A stretch of DNA of 64,000 bases from Crocinitomicaceae bacterium (GCA_016708105.1 JADJGJ010000001.1:1736001-1800000); one strand, 5' to 3'; positions 1 to 8,656 are shown, counted from the first letter of the stretch. The notes: generated from the letters alone by a model not told the origin. Translations and numbers: made by a program.

Positions 1-239
1 CGCAATGGTGCATGCCGTGTAGAAAAATGGCTCCGGTCATTGACTCCCTTGAAACTGAATTTAACGGAAAAGCCGGAGTGATCAGAGTGGATGTTGATGC
101 AAGCAAAGAATTAGGAGAAAAATATAATGTAGCCGGTGTACCCGTTTTTGTAATTTTTAAAGATGGTGTTGAAGTTTGGCGTCACAGCGGAATAATCAGC
201 AGTGAAGAACTGAGAAAAAAACTGAACACTTATATGTAA
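1..239 (+). CDS. Thioredoxin, C-terminal part (5' end outside window)
   Basis: The reading frame is open from the left edge; the codons just before the first ATG read Trp-Cys, giving the redox motif W-C-M-P-C. This is the thioredoxin active site with two Cys separated by Met-Pro, although Gly-Pro is the usual pair. The rest shows the expected thioredoxin order: helix, a strand with VIRVDVDAS, the cis-Pro loop VAGVPVFVIF, then a final helix. About 79 residues are visible, so only some 20-30 N-terminal residues are missing. It is probably a cytoplasmic disulfide reductase, since no signal peptide can be judged. The gene ends 27 bases before the uvrA promoter, so the two are probably separate units. 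Confidence 0.88.
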   Translation, partial: QWCMPCRKMAPVIDSLETEFNGKAGVIRVDVDASKELGEKYNVAGVPVFVIFKDGVEVWRHSGIISSEELRKKLNTYM

Positions 240-266
240 CATCCCTTGTTGCAAATTTTATCCGTG

Positions 267-297
267 TTGAAAAAAACAGTGTTCGGGAATACATTTG
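267..297 (+). promoter_or_regulatory. Bacteroidota-type promoter of uvrA
   Basis: TTG at 267-269, then exactly 20 bases, then TACATTTG at 290-297. This is a full match to the -33/-7 consensus TTG...TAnnTTTG of the Bacteroidota primary sigma factor. Transcription should start near 303-305, inside the left arm of the inverted repeat at 299-340. Confidence 0.7.
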
Positions 298-298
298 T

Positions 299-340
299 TC
301 TGCTGAATAATTGATAACTTCATGCTCCCAATTCAGCAGA
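299..340. promoter_or_regulatory. Inverted repeat over the uvrA start region
   Basis: TCTGCTGAAT (299-308) and ATTCAGCAGA (331-340) are perfect 10-bp complements separated by 22 bases. The left arm covers the predicted transcription start and the right arm ends one base before the uvrA ATG. It could be a repressor operator or an mRNA hairpin masking the ribosome-binding region. The pairing is seen; the function is inference. Confidence 0.5.
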
Positions 341-341
341 C

Positions 342-3158
342 ATGAAGGAAGCATTATCTCAAGAAGAATATATTGAAGTGTACGGCGCGCGTGAGCACAA
401 TCTGAAAAATATCAGTTTGCGCATTCCTCGCAACCAATTGGTAGTGTTTACCGGCTTAAGTGGTTCAGGAAAATCATCGCTTGCGTTTGATACCATTTTT
501 GCTGAAGGTCAACGCCGATACTTAGAAACTTTTTCAGCTTATGCCCGTCAATTTTTAGGTGGGCTTGAACGCCCGGATGTAGATGAAATTTTAGGTCTTA
601 GTCCGGTGATTTCTATTGAACAGAAAACCGTAAACCGCAGCCCGCGTTCTACTGTTGGTACAGTAACTGAAGTGTATGATTTTATGCGACTGCTATTTGC
701 CAGAGTTGCTGATGCATATTCATACAACACAGGTGAAAAAATGGTGAAGTATACTGATCAACAAATCATTGATCTCATTCTTCAAAAATTTTCTAACAAA
801 AAAATTATCGTGTTATCACCTCGTGTGAAAGGACGCAAAGGTCATTACCGTGAACTGTTTGAGCAAGTACAAAAAATGGGCTACTCAAAAGTGCGTGTGG
901 ATGGTGAAATCACCGATATCAAAAGCGGAATGAAACTTGACCGCTATAAAATTCACGATATTGAAATGGTCATTGATCGCATTCAGGTTTCTGATGAGCA
1001 CCGGTCTCGTGTTGGGCAGGCTGTACAAACTGCGCTCAAGCTTGGTCAGGATGTAATGATGGTCATGGATCATGACACACATGAGGTAAGCCACTACAGT
1101 CGTTTTTTAATGTGCCCTACAACGGGAATTTCATATCCTGAACCTGAACCAAATTTATTCTCATTCAATTCACCTTATGGTGCTTGCCCAAAGTGTAACG
1201 GTTTGGGTGTTGTTGCTGAAGTTGATCTTGACAAGGTAGTTCCTGATAGAAAAAAGAGCATTAAAGCGGGCGGAATTGAACCTTTGGGTAAGGTATCTGA
1301 TAACTGGATTTCAAATAAGCTCACAGAAATTTTGTCGGTTTATCATTTTACTTTGACTGATCCAATTGAAAAGATGCCGGATGAATTGATCAACAAAATT
1401 TTATTCGGTTGTGAAGAAGTGATAGATACTGAAGATGGGAGAAGAGACTTGTCATTTGAAGGAGTCACCAATTTTTTAGCCCGTCACTTTGAAGAAACTG
1501 ATTCTCCCGGCGTGAGGCGCTGGGCTGAAAGTTTTATGAATAAAAAAAATTGTGATGCGTGTAATGGAACACGATTAAAAAAAGATGCTGATTATTTTAA
1601 AATAGATGGAAAAAATATTGGTGACTTAGCTAAGTCTGATATTGGAAATCTGCAGCAGTGGTTTGAACAATTGCCTGGTAAATTAACTGATCGACAACAG
1701 CTAATCGGCTCTGAAATTTTGAAAGAAATTAAAGGACGACTCAAATTTTTATTAGATGTTGGTTTGCATTATCTCAATCTAAACCGCGAATCAAAATCAC
1801 TTTCTGGAGGAGAGGCGCAACGCATCAGGTTGGCAACTCAGATTGGATCAGAACTGGTAAACGTATTATATATTTTGGATGAACCAAGCATTGGTTTGCA
1901 TCAACGCGATAATGAACGACTCATCAATTCATTAAAGAAATTGCGTGATGGAGGTAATTCAGTGATTGTGGTTGAGCATGACAAAGAGATGATGGAATCC
2001 AGTGATTTTATCGTGGATATTGGTCCGCGTGCCGGTATTCATGGAGGCGCAATAGTGCAGGCTTGTCCAACGCGTGAAGTACTTGCCGGAGATAGCGTAA
2101 CCGCACGATATCTCAACGGAAAATTAAAAATTGAAATTCCTGCTAAACGAAGAAAAGGAAATGGAAAATATTTAGAATTAAAAGGGGCAAGCGGGAATAA
2201 TTTGAAGAATGTTGATTTGAAAATTCCACTAGGAGTATTTACATGCATTACCGGTGTGTCAGGCAGTGGTAAATCATCATTAATTAATCACACTTTGTAT
2301 CCAATTCTTAATGCCCATTTTTATGACGGGGTGAAAAAACCATTACCCTATAAGTCAATCAAAGGATTAGAACATTTGGATAAAGTAATTGAAATAGATC
2401 AGTCACCGATTGGGCGCACGCCTAGATCAAATCCTGCAACGTACACCGGTTTATTTGGTGATATCAGAGAATTGTATGCAAACACCAATGCAGCAAAAAT
2501 TAGGGGATACAAAGCAGGTAGGTTTAGTTTTAATGTGAGCGGAGGGCGCTGCGAAACGTGCAAAGGTGGTGGAGTAAAATTAATAGAAATGAATTTTTTA
2601 CCTGACGTGTACGTTGAGTGTGAAACCTGTCAGGGCAAAAGATATAACAGAGAAACATTAGAGGTACGTTTCAAAGGAAAAAACATCAATGACTTATTGG
2701 AAACTACCATTGAAGATGCCGTTGCATTTTTTGAATCTGTACCAAAAATTCGTCGCAAGCTGGAAACGTTAAATTCAGTTGGCTTGGGGTATATTAAGCT
2801 GGGGCAACCTTCAACAACAATTTCAGGTGGTGAAGCCCAAAGGGTAAAATTGGCAACTGAATTAGCCAAAAAAAGCACCGGCAATACCATTTACATTTTG
2901 GATGAACCTTCAACCGGATTGCATTTTGATGATATCCGTTTACTGCTTGATGTGCTTCAACGATTAGTAGATGAAGGAAATACGGTAGTGGTTATTGAAC
3001 ATAATTTGGATATAGTCAAGGTGGCTGATCATGTCATTGATGTTGGACCTGATGGTGGTGAAAATGGGGGTACAATAGTTGGCACAGGTACACCGGAAGA
3101 ATTTGTGAAAAAATTTAAAACTGAAACGTCACGCTACCTGGCTAAGGAATTGAAGTGA
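342..3158 (+). CDS. uvrA: Excinuclease ABC subunit A (UvrA)
   Basis: UvrA is the damage-recognising ATPase of nucleotide excision repair. It works as a dimer, loads UvrB on distorted DNA and acts in the cytoplasm. The 938 residues are the usual length. Visible in order: first Walker A GLSGSGKS (38-45), a Cys-rich zinc module (CPKCNGLG, later CDACNG), ABC signature LSGGEAQRIRLA with Walker B YILDEPS, second Walker A GVSGSGKS, the second zinc module (CETCKGGG ... CETCQGKR), second signature ISGGEAQRVKLA and Walker B YILDEPSTGLH. The ATG at 342 follows a good promoter. A perfect inverted repeat over the 5' leader suggests regulation. The gene appears monocistronic, because a 443-base gap follows. 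Confidence 0.98.
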   Translation: MKEALSQEEYIEVYGAREHNLKNISLRIPRNQLVVFTGLSGSGKSSLAFDTIFAEGQRRYLETFSAYARQFLGGLERPDVDEILGLSPVISIEQKTVNRSPRSTVGTVTEVYDFMRLLFARVADAYSYNTGEKMVKYTDQQIIDLILQKFSNKKIIVLSPRVKGRKGHYRELFEQVQKMGYSKVRVDGEITDIKSGMKLDRYKIHDIEMVIDRIQVSDEHRSRVGQAVQTALKLGQDVMMVMDHDTHEVSHYSRFLMCPTTGISYPEPEPNLFSFNSPYGACPKCNGLGVVAEVDLDKVVPDRKKSIKAGGIEPLGKVSDNWISNKLTEILSVYHFTLTDPIEKMPDELINKILFGCEEVIDTEDGRRDLSFEGVTNFLARHFEETDSPGVRRWAESFMNKKNCDACNGTRLKKDADYFKIDGKNIGDLAKSDIGNLQQWFEQLPGKLTDRQQLIGSEILKEIKGRLKFLLDVGLHYLNLNRESKSLSGGEAQRIRLATQIGSELVNVLYILDEPSIGLHQRDNERLINSLKKLRDGGNSVIVVEHDKEMMESSDFIVDIGPRAGIHGGAIVQACPTREVLAGDSVTARYLNGKLKIEIPAKRRKGNGKYLELKGASGNNLKNVDLKIPLGVFTCITGVSGSGKSSLINHTLYPILNAHFYDGVKKPLPYKSIKGLEHLDKVIEIDQSPIGRTPRSNPATYTGLFGDIRELYANTNAAKIRGYKAGRFSFNVSGGRCETCKGGGVKLIEMNFLPDVYVECETCQGKRYNRETLEVRFKGKNINDLLETTIEDAVAFFESVPKIRRKLETLNSVGLGYIKLGQPSTTISGGEAQRVKLATELAKKSTGNTIYILDEPSTGLHFDDIRLLLDVLQRLVDEGNTVVVIEHNLDIVKVADHVIDVGPDGGENGGTIVGTGTPEEFVKKFKTETSRYLAKELK

Positions 3159-3601
3159 TCAGCCTATAAATCCTATAAAAAATATGATTCATGTAGTCTC
3201 TGCAAGGACTATAAAATCACTGTTATCATAAGGTTAATTCTTGCAAGCACAAAATTTTGCCTGATGCCAAAACAGAAATGAAATTTGATGCCCAACCATG
3301 GTTTCAAATGGCCAAAGCTTAATTTGGAATAAAAAAAATAGCGCAACCATCAGATTTTATCTAAATTTGCCGCTGAAATTTTTACAATCAAAATAAGTGA
3401 TTTGATTGTTTGTAAAAATAACGTGATGTAGTGCTGGTGCTTGGAGACTTGTTTTTAACTAATTAAAAAAGCTGATTGCAATAAACTATAATAAATGAAA
3501 CACTACAGTCTGGTATTACGATTTCTGCGCATCAGAATCTGAGATTTGTTTTTTATCATCTTGCAGAATTAAACCATAAAAAACAAAATCAAAGTCAGTA
3601 A
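3159..3601. other. Gap before the decarboxylase gene, with a leader hairpin
   Basis: No convincing gene is seen in these 443 bases. TAAATTTG at 3362-3369 matches the -7 consensus but no TTG lies 20 bases upstream. Downstream, TTTTTACAATCAAA (3379-3392) pairs with 3401-3418, with a 4-base bulge on the right side and an 8-base loop. If transcription starts near 3375, the mRNA of the decarboxylase gene would carry a leader of about 225 bases opening with this hairpin. Polyamine control of such a leader is possible but unproven. Confidence 0.35.
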
Positions 3602-5128
3602 ATGCAAACAAAATATAAAGACCTTATTGAACAAACGTTTGATTTTCCTCAGGCGGAGTTTACATTAGAAAAAGACAATTTACAGTTTCACGGAATTGAT
3701 CTGATGAAATTAATCAAGCAGCACGGTACCCCCTTGCGCTTTACGTATCTGCCACAAATAGGCAATAATATCAGAAGAGCTAAAAGATGGTTTGCACGTG
3801 CGTTTGAAAACAGCAAGTATCGCGGTAAGTATTATTATTGTTATTGTACTAAAAGTTCGCACTTTGCGCATGTGATCAATGAAGTGATGGAGCATGATGT
3901 ACATATTGAAACTTCATCAGCATTTGATATCAACATTGTGCGCCGTTTGGTTGATTTTGGCAAAATTGATAAAGAAAGTTTCATTATTTGCAATGGGTTT
4001 AAACGTGGATCATACATTCAGAATATTGCAGATTTGATCAATGATGGATATAAAAACACCATTCCTATCATTGATAATTATGAAGAGCTTGGTTTGTTGA
4101 ATAAATTAACTGATCGGCCTTTCAAAGTAGGAATCAGAATTGCCTCTGAGGAAGAACCAAAATTTCCATTTTATACCAGCCGCTTAGGAATTGGATATAA
4201 AGACATCGTAAGCTTTTACGAAGAAGAAATTCAACCCAATGAAAAATTTGAGTTGAAAATGTTGCACTTCTTCATCAATACAGGCATCAATGATTCAGCG
4301 TATTATTGGAATGAGCTTTCAAAGTGTCTTCGTGTATATTGCAATTTGAAAAAGGTTTGCCCAACCGTTGATTGTCTAAATATTGGCGGAGGATTTCCAA
4401 TCAAAAATTCGCTGGCTTTTGATTTTGATTATCGGTACATGGTCACTGAAATTGTGGCACAAATTAAAGCAGCTTGTAAAGAAAATGGTGTACGTGAACC
4501 AAATATTTTTACTGAGTTCGGTTCATTCACCGTGGGTGAAAGTGGCGGAATTATTTATGAAGTCCTGTATCAGAAAAAACAGAATGACAGAGAGCGTTGG
4601 AACATGATCAACTCTTCTTTTATTACCACCTTACCTGATTCATGGGCAATCAATCGCAGATTTATTATGTTGCCGGTTAATCGCTGGAATGAAAGGTATG
4701 AGCGCGTGATGTTAGGCGGGCTCACATGTGATAGTGATGACTATTATAACTCAGAACAGCATGTGAATGCTATTTATTTGCCTGTTTTTAATTCTAAAAA
4801 ACCGTTGTACCTGGGCTTTTTTAATATCGGCGCTTACCAGGAAAGTATTGGCGGTTTTGGTGGTATACACCACTGTTTAATTCCGCAGCCAAAACATATT
4901 ATCATAGATGATGAAGAAAATGTAGCTGTTTTTTCTGAAGAACAAACGGCCAATGATATGCTAAATATTTTGGGCTATTTTGAGAAAGAAAAAAATGCAT
5001 TGCAATACGGTAAAAAGGCGCCTAAGCCAGTTCGCGAAATTCCGGAGGAGCCTGAGTTACCTAAAAAGAAAGTAAAACGCCCGATAAGAAAAAAAACAGA
5101 AGAAGATCACGAAGGGCTCGATCAATAA
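3602..5128 (+). CDS. Arginine/ornithine decarboxylase-like PLP enzyme (fold type III)
   Basis: A PLP-dependent decarboxylase of the alanine-racemase fold, annotated in Bacteroidota as biosynthetic arginine decarboxylase (arginine to agmatine), the entry step to polyamines. The PLP lysine is most likely in YCYCTKSSHF (about residues 81-90). A Gly-rich phosphate-binding strand LNIGGGFP (about 260) and the C-terminal Cys motif GGLTCDSDD, the counterpart of the substrate-contacting Cys of ornithine decarboxylase, are present. After the fold ends (about 465) there is a 40-residue tail rich in Lys, Pro and Glu. No signal peptide is seen. The next gene starts 20 bases later and encodes a deoxyhypusine-synthase-like enzyme, which supports a polyamine role. 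Substrate choice (Arg, Orn or Lys) cannot be fixed from sequence alone. Confidence 0.85.
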   Translation: MQTKYKDLIEQTFDFPQAEFTLEKDNLQFHGIDLMKLIKQHGTPLRFTYLPQIGNNIRRAKRWFARAFENSKYRGKYYYCYCTKSSHFAHVINEVMEHDVHIETSSAFDINIVRRLVDFGKIDKESFIICNGFKRGSYIQNIADLINDGYKNTIPIIDNYEELGLLNKLTDRPFKVGIRIASEEEPKFPFYTSRLGIGYKDIVSFYEEEIQPNEKFELKMLHFFINTGINDSAYYWNELSKCLRVYCNLKKVCPTVDCLNIGGGFPIKNSLAFDFDYRYMVTEIVAQIKAACKENGVREPNIFTEFGSFTVGESGGIIYEVLYQKKQNDRERWNMINSSFITTLPDSWAINRRFIMLPVNRWNERYERVMLGGLTCDSDDYYNSEQHVNAIYLPVFNSKKPLYLGFFNIGAYQESIGGFGGIHHCLIPQPKHIIIDDEENVAVFSEEQTANDMLNILGYFEKEKNALQYGKKAPKPVREIPEEPELPKKKVKRPIRKKTEEDHEGLDQ

Positions 5129-5148
5129 CAATGACTAATTGAAACAAC

Positions 5149-6120
5149 ATGAAAGGACCAATTTCACAATTTATTGAAAAACATTATCTGCACTTCAATG
5201 CTGCGGCTTTAGTAGATGCTGCTAAAGGTTATGAAGCGCATTTACTGGATAACGGTAAAATGATGATCACGCTGGCAGGCGCCATGAGTACAGCTGAATT
5301 AGGGAAATCTTTGGCTGAAATGATCAGACAAGACAAAGTACATATTATCTCATGTACCGGTGCAAATCTTGAAGAAGATATCATGAATTTGGTTGCACAC
5401 AATTCATATAAACGCGTACCTAATTACCGTGATCTCAGTCCGCAAGAGGAGTGGGATTTACTTGAGAATCATTACAACCGTGTAACCGACACATGTATTC
5501 CTGAAGAAGAAGCTTTTCGCAGATTACAAAAACATTTATTTGATATTTGGAATAAAGCAGATAAAGCAGGTGAGCGTTATTTTCCGCATGAATTCATGTA
5601 CCAGATGATTAATTCAGGTGCGTTGAAACAATATTATGAAATTGATCCTAAAGACAGTTGGATGGTTGCTGCCGCTGAAAAAAATCTGCCAATTGTTGTG
5701 CCGGGTTGGGAAGATTCAACCATGGGAAACATTTTTGCTTCATACTGTATCAAAGGTGAATTTAAACCTACCACAATGAAGTCAGGCATTGAATACATGA
5801 TGTGGCTTGCTGATTATTATACTAAAAATTCAGGAGGAAAAGGCATTGGGTTTTTTCAGATTGGCGGTGGAATTGCCGGTGATTTTCCAATTTGTGTAGT
5901 ACCAATGTTATATCAGGATATGGAAATGCATGACATTCCTTTTTGGGCTTATTTCTGCCAGATTTCGGATTCTACAACCAGCTACGGATCCTATTCAGGT
6001 GCTGTGCCAAATGAAAAAATAACCTGGGGAAAATTAGATATCAATACCCCTAAATTTATTGTTGAATCAGACGCTACCATTGTGGCTCCACTCATATTTT
6101 CTTACATCCTTGGGCATTAA
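5149..6120 (+). CDS. Deoxyhypusine synthase-like protein
   Basis: Related to eukaryotic/archaeal deoxyhypusine synthase, which moves the aminobutyl group of spermidine through an NAD-dependent enzyme-imine step. Bacteria lack the eIF5A target, and bacterial members are thought to act on small amines (homospermidine synthase-like). The motif NEKITWGKLDI near residue 295 corresponds to SWGKI around the catalytic Lys of human DHS, so the Lys is kept. The NAD-side motifs SCTGANLEEDIMN (about 65) and GGGIAGDFP (about 240) are also seen. Its 323 residues fit the bacterial group. It lies 20 bases after the decarboxylase, so it is probably co-transcribed and acts in the same polyamine route. A strong terminator follows. 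Confidence 0.88.
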   Translation: MKGPISQFIEKHYLHFNAAALVDAAKGYEAHLLDNGKMMITLAGAMSTAELGKSLAEMIRQDKVHIISCTGANLEEDIMNLVAHNSYKRVPNYRDLSPQEEWDLLENHYNRVTDTCIPEEEAFRRLQKHLFDIWNKADKAGERYFPHEFMYQMINSGALKQYYEIDPKDSWMVAAAEKNLPIVVPGWEDSTMGNIFASYCIKGEFKPTTMKSGIEYMMWLADYYTKNSGGKGIGFFQIGGGIAGDFPICVVPMLYQDMEMHDIPFWAYFCQISDSTTSYGSYSGAVPNEKITWGKLDINTPKFIVESDATIVAPLIFSYILGH

Positions 6121-6140
6121 AATTGCCTCAATCAATGTGA

Positions 6141-6170
6141 AAAACCGATGCCTTGACATCGGTTTTTTTT
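6141..6170 (+). terminator. Rho-independent terminator of the polyamine gene pair
   Basis: AAAACCGATG and CATCGGTTTT form a perfect 10-bp stem with a 10-base loop at 6141-6170, running into a T-tract. It begins 20 bases after the stop codon of the deoxyhypusine synthase-like gene. It also shows that the open frame running back to 6153 on this strand is not the true start of the next gene. Confidence 0.85.
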
Positions 6171-6227
6171 TGCCTGTTTGTTATTGCGTATCACTACTTC
6201 TTTATCTTAGTCAATAATTTAAAAATT

Positions 6228-6773
6228 ATGGAAGCCAGAACAGTTGAATACTCTAAGACAACCATTACAGAACTCATGATTCCATCCTATGCAAATTTTT
6301 CAGGCAAAGTGCATGGAGGTATTTTATTAGGTATGATGGACAAAGTGGCGTATGTATGCGCAGCAAAACATTCAGGTGCATATTGCGTAACCGTTTCAGT
6401 TGATGGGGTTGAATTCAAAGAACCGGTTGAAGTAGGGGAGCTGGTTTCACTATCAGCATCAATCAATTTTGTTGGCAATAGTTCTATGATTATTGGAATC
6501 AGAGTTGAATCACTCAAACCAAAAACAGGCGAGCGCAAACATACGAATTCATGTTACTTTACCATGGTAGCAAAAAATGATGACGGTTCATTACGCCAGG
6601 TACCAAAATTAATTCTGCAAAACAATGATGATATACGCCGCTTTTGGGATGCAAAAAATCTCAGAAAAATGCGGAATGAAATTACCACCATGCTGAATAC
6701 TGAAGTAAAAACCATGTCATTTGAAACCATGCTTCAGCAATTAGATGGGGATCGTTTTGAAAAAGGATTTTAG
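6228..6773 (+). CDS. Acyl-CoA thioesterase, hotdog fold
   Basis: A 181-residue cytoplasmic acyl-CoA thioesterase of the YciA/BACH (4HBT) type, hydrolysing acyl-CoA to free acid and CoA. The hotdog core shows the typical motif N-F-x-G-x-V-H-G-G (residues about 23-31; NFSGKVHGG), a long helix with MDKVAYVCAAKHSG, and strands with VDGVEFKEPVEVGE and TGERKHTNSCYFTMVA. The ATG at 6228 is chosen because the frame further upstream runs through a terminator; the protein start MEARTVEYSKT fits the family. A C-terminal helical segment of about 45 residues (IRRFWDAKNLRK...) follows the hotdog domain. The chain length of the substrate is not visible. Confidence 0.88.
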   Translation: MEARTVEYSKTTITELMIPSYANFSGKVHGGILLGMMDKVAYVCAAKHSGAYCVTVSVDGVEFKEPVEVGELVSLSASINFVGNSSMIIGIRVESLKPKTGERKHTNSCYFTMVAKNDDGSLRQVPKLILQNNDDIRRFWDAKNLRKMRNEITTMLNTEVKTMSFETMLQQLDGDRFEKGF

Positions 6774-6917
6774 GTTAGATGCGGGTAAGTTTTATCTCTC
6801 AATTTAGTTCGGTAGAGATATTGTTACTTATTGTGCACGCTAATTTCATTCAGCCCCAAAAGCTTAACATAGGCTACTAAGTTCACTGATCTTGTTAGCA
6901 ATTAACCATTGCATAAC

Positions 6918-6948
6918 TTGACATCACATATAATTGGTCGTATCTTTG
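6918..6948 (+). promoter_or_regulatory. Bacteroidota-type promoter
   Basis: TTG at 6918-6920, exactly 20 bases, then TATCTTTG at 6941-6948: a perfect match to TTG...TAnnTTTG. The ATG of the small exported protein lies 24 bases after the -7 box. Confidence 0.7.
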
Positions 6949-6972
6949 CTATAACAAACCAAAACTTAATTT

Positions 6973-7257
6973 ATGAAATTCCGTTTGGCAGTTCTGTTTA
7001 CAGGTTTTTTATTTTTTTGCAGTAACGCCTTTTCCAATGTTTACATTCGTTATAGCAATCAAGATAGTAAGACCTATACATGGGACGTAAAAATTGCCGG
7101 AGTAATGACCAAAGTAGAATTTGGCGGCAATCGAACATCAACAGTTACCGTTCAAGGTAGCGCTAGTGAGTGTACTGTCTTTTCTGCTTGTGGTGATGTG
7201 CGCTTAACCAATGATGTTAAAATCACCATCAAAAATGGATGCATAGTCATTGGATAA
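6973..7257 (+). CDS. Small exported protein of unknown function
   Basis: Not recognised. The 94 residues begin with a clear Sec signal peptide (MKFRLAVLFTGFLFFCSNAFS), leaving about 73 mature residues rich in Thr, Val and Lys that look like alternating beta strands. Three Cys remain in the mature part (in SECTVF, SACGDV and NGCIVIG). It has its own consensus promoter 24 bases upstream and is followed by a terminator at 7375, so it is a single-gene unit. A small periplasmic or surface beta-sandwich is possible; no function can be assigned. Confidence 0.6.
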   Translation: MKFRLAVLFTGFLFFCSNAFSNVYIRYSNQDSKTYTWDVKIAGVMTKVEFGGNRTSTVTVQGSASECTVFSACGDVRLTNDVKITIKNGCIVIG

Positions 7258-7374
7258 CCTAATTATTGAAACTTATTTGTAACCTTTTGCGTACAAGCCG
7301 TTAATATTACAGGCACCGCGAAAAAACTGGTTTTCCTCCTGCAATTTCAAGGTGCACATTTATTTATGCGGTTT

Positions 7375-7412
7375 AAAGGGAGTTTACTGGCGACATACAG
7401 TGAACTCCTTTT
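7375..7412 (+). terminator. Hairpin terminator
   Basis: AAAGGGAGTTTACTG (7375-7389) pairs with CAGTGAACTCCTTTT (7398-7412) with an 8-base loop and G-T pairs; TTATTTTATT follows. It closes the unit of the small exported protein and lies just before the promoter of the next gene. Confidence 0.7.
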
Positions 7413-7421
7413 ATTTTATTC

Positions 7422-7452
7422 TTGACTGTCTTCCTTTATTTTCGTAATTTAG
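7422..7452 (+). promoter_or_regulatory. Probable promoter abutting the next start codon
   Basis: TTG at 7422-7424, 20 bases, then TAATTTAG at 7445-7452 (one mismatch to TAnnTTTG). The GTG start at 7456 is only 3 bases after the -7 box, so the mRNA would have almost no leader. Confidence 0.5.
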
Positions 7453-7455
7453 AGC

Positions 7456-8088
7456 GTGTTTTTGAAACGATTAAAATTATTTATTCTCTGCTTCTCTACT
7501 ATCACGGCTTTTAGCGCTGGTATTGGTATTGAAACAAGATATTCTTCTTTCTCATTAGATGGTAAAGATGAATATCTCATTGAATATCTTGCCGTGGGTC
7601 CAAAAAATGATCAGGTAGTATTTGAAAAAACTGATTCTTTGTTCAGGAATTGGAAAGTCACTGGTATCGGTTATGATGGTATGGTAAAACTTTTTATTTC
7701 AAAAGAGCGCGGTATTGGTTGGAGTTTTTATTTGGGTGAAGATTCTTTGAAGGCAATGATTGCAAGAGACTACAGAAATACATCGTCACCCGGCATGATA
7801 TCTATGACAGCGAGTTTTATTGCCGGTCTTTTTATTGTAGAAAATTTTGCGCCTGAATGCAATAGTTATTTCAAAGTGTACTCTTTAAAAAATTCTTGGG
7901 ATGCAGATGTGGAATATACCGGAAAATACGCATTAGAAATATCTACAACTGAACCATGCGGTGAAGGAAGCTGGCAGGCAAAAACCGGGAAGTTGAAAAT
8001 GCCGCAAAAAGTTCTTTATGCTTCAATTTTTTGTGCGGCAATGAGTCAGAACATCCGTCATTTGTTCAAGAATTTTGTTTTGCCTTAA
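7456..8088 (+). CDS. Exported protein of unknown function
   Basis: Not recognised. The 210 residues start with a short signal peptide (LKRLKLFILCFSTITAFSAG). The mature part is mixed alpha/beta with no motif that I know; it contains KERGIGWSFYLGEDSLKAMIARDYRN and a hydrophobic stretch SFIAGLFIVENFAP. The start is GTG at 7456 or TTG at 7462. The promoter placed by sequence would start transcription at about 7457-7460, which favours TTG 7462 on a nearly leaderless message. The gene overlaps the 3' end of the convergent acetyltransferase gene by 4 bases. Confidence 0.6.
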   Translation: MFLKRLKLFILCFSTITAFSAGIGIETRYSSFSLDGKDEYLIEYLAVGPKNDQVVFEKTDSLFRNWKVTGIGYDGMVKLFISKERGIGWSFYLGEDSLKAMIARDYRNTSSPGMISMTASFIAGLFIVENFAPECNSYFKVYSLKNSWDADVEYTGKYALEISTTEPCGEGSWQAKTGKLKMPQKVLYASIFCAAMSQNIRHLFKNFVLP

Positions 8089-8516
8089 TTCCCGCTCCAG
8101 GGTTTGAATACTTTTTCCATGTACACTTCCGGCTTTTCAGGTGCGGTGAATCCGAATTTTTCATACAGTGAATGTGCATCTAATGTTCTGAGTATCCATC
8201 GCTGCACATGTTGATATGGTTTGTCTTTAAAAATGTAATCCAGTAATTGCTGACCAATTCCTTGGCCTTGAAAACGGTCATCAATCAACATATCACTTAA
8301 GTAAGCCATTGCAACTTCATCCGTTAATACTCGGGCAAAACCAATTTGTTCACCATTCAGGTAAACACCATAACACCGAGAATTGGAAATGGTTTTCTGT
8401 ATTTCTTCTACAGTGCGCCCTTTGCCCCAATACGTTTTATTGAGCATTCGCTGAATCACGTCAGCTTGCAGTAGTGCTTTGTCTTCTGAAATCAGGAAAA
8501 TTGGTTTTGAACTCAT
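8085..8516 (-). CDS. GNAT family N-acetyltransferase
   Basis: A 143-residue single-domain GNAT enzyme transferring acetyl from acetyl-CoA to an amino group of an unknown substrate. The acetyl-CoA loop is seen as DRFQGQGIGQQLLDYIF (about 78-94; pattern Q/R-x-x-G-x-G), preceded by the strand VAMAYLSDMLID. The C-terminal part WILRTLDAHSLYEKFGFTAPEKPEVYMEK carries the usual 'LYEKFGF' segment. No signal peptide; cytoplasmic. It is convergent with the upstream exported-protein gene, which it overlaps by 4 bases. The substrate cannot be predicted. Confidence 0.9.
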   Translation of the reverse strand: MSSKPIFLISEDKALLQADVIQRMLNKTYWGKGRTVEEIQKTISNSRCYGVYLNGEQIGFARVLTDEVAMAYLSDMLIDDRFQGQGIGQQLLDYIFKDKPYQHVQRWILRTLDAHSLYEKFGFTAPEKPEVYMEKVFKPWSGN

Positions 8517-8601
8517 GGTGTCAATAGGTTACGTTGAACTTGTGATACAGGTACATACCCTGATTTTGCAAGGCATTGAGTAGGCATGCTTGCACTAAGT
8601 A

Positions 8602-8632
8602 TTGAGTTGTATTACAATTATCACTATTTTTA
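8602..8632 (+). promoter_or_regulatory. Probable promoter
   Basis: TTG at 8602-8604, 20 bases, then TATTTTTA at 8625-8632 (one mismatch in the last base of TAnnTTTG). The expected start of transcription, about 8638-8640, is 18 bases before the CTG proposed as start of the next gene. Confidence 0.5.
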
Positions 8633-8656
8633 AACACGAAATTAGTTTAAAATATC

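Noticed and set aside
5149..6120. Hypusine modification in this organism
   Set aside because: The enzyme family matches but no eIF5A substrate is known in bacteria.
6153..6227. Earlier start of the thioesterase gene
   Set aside because: This part runs through a strong terminator; ATG 6228 fits the family.
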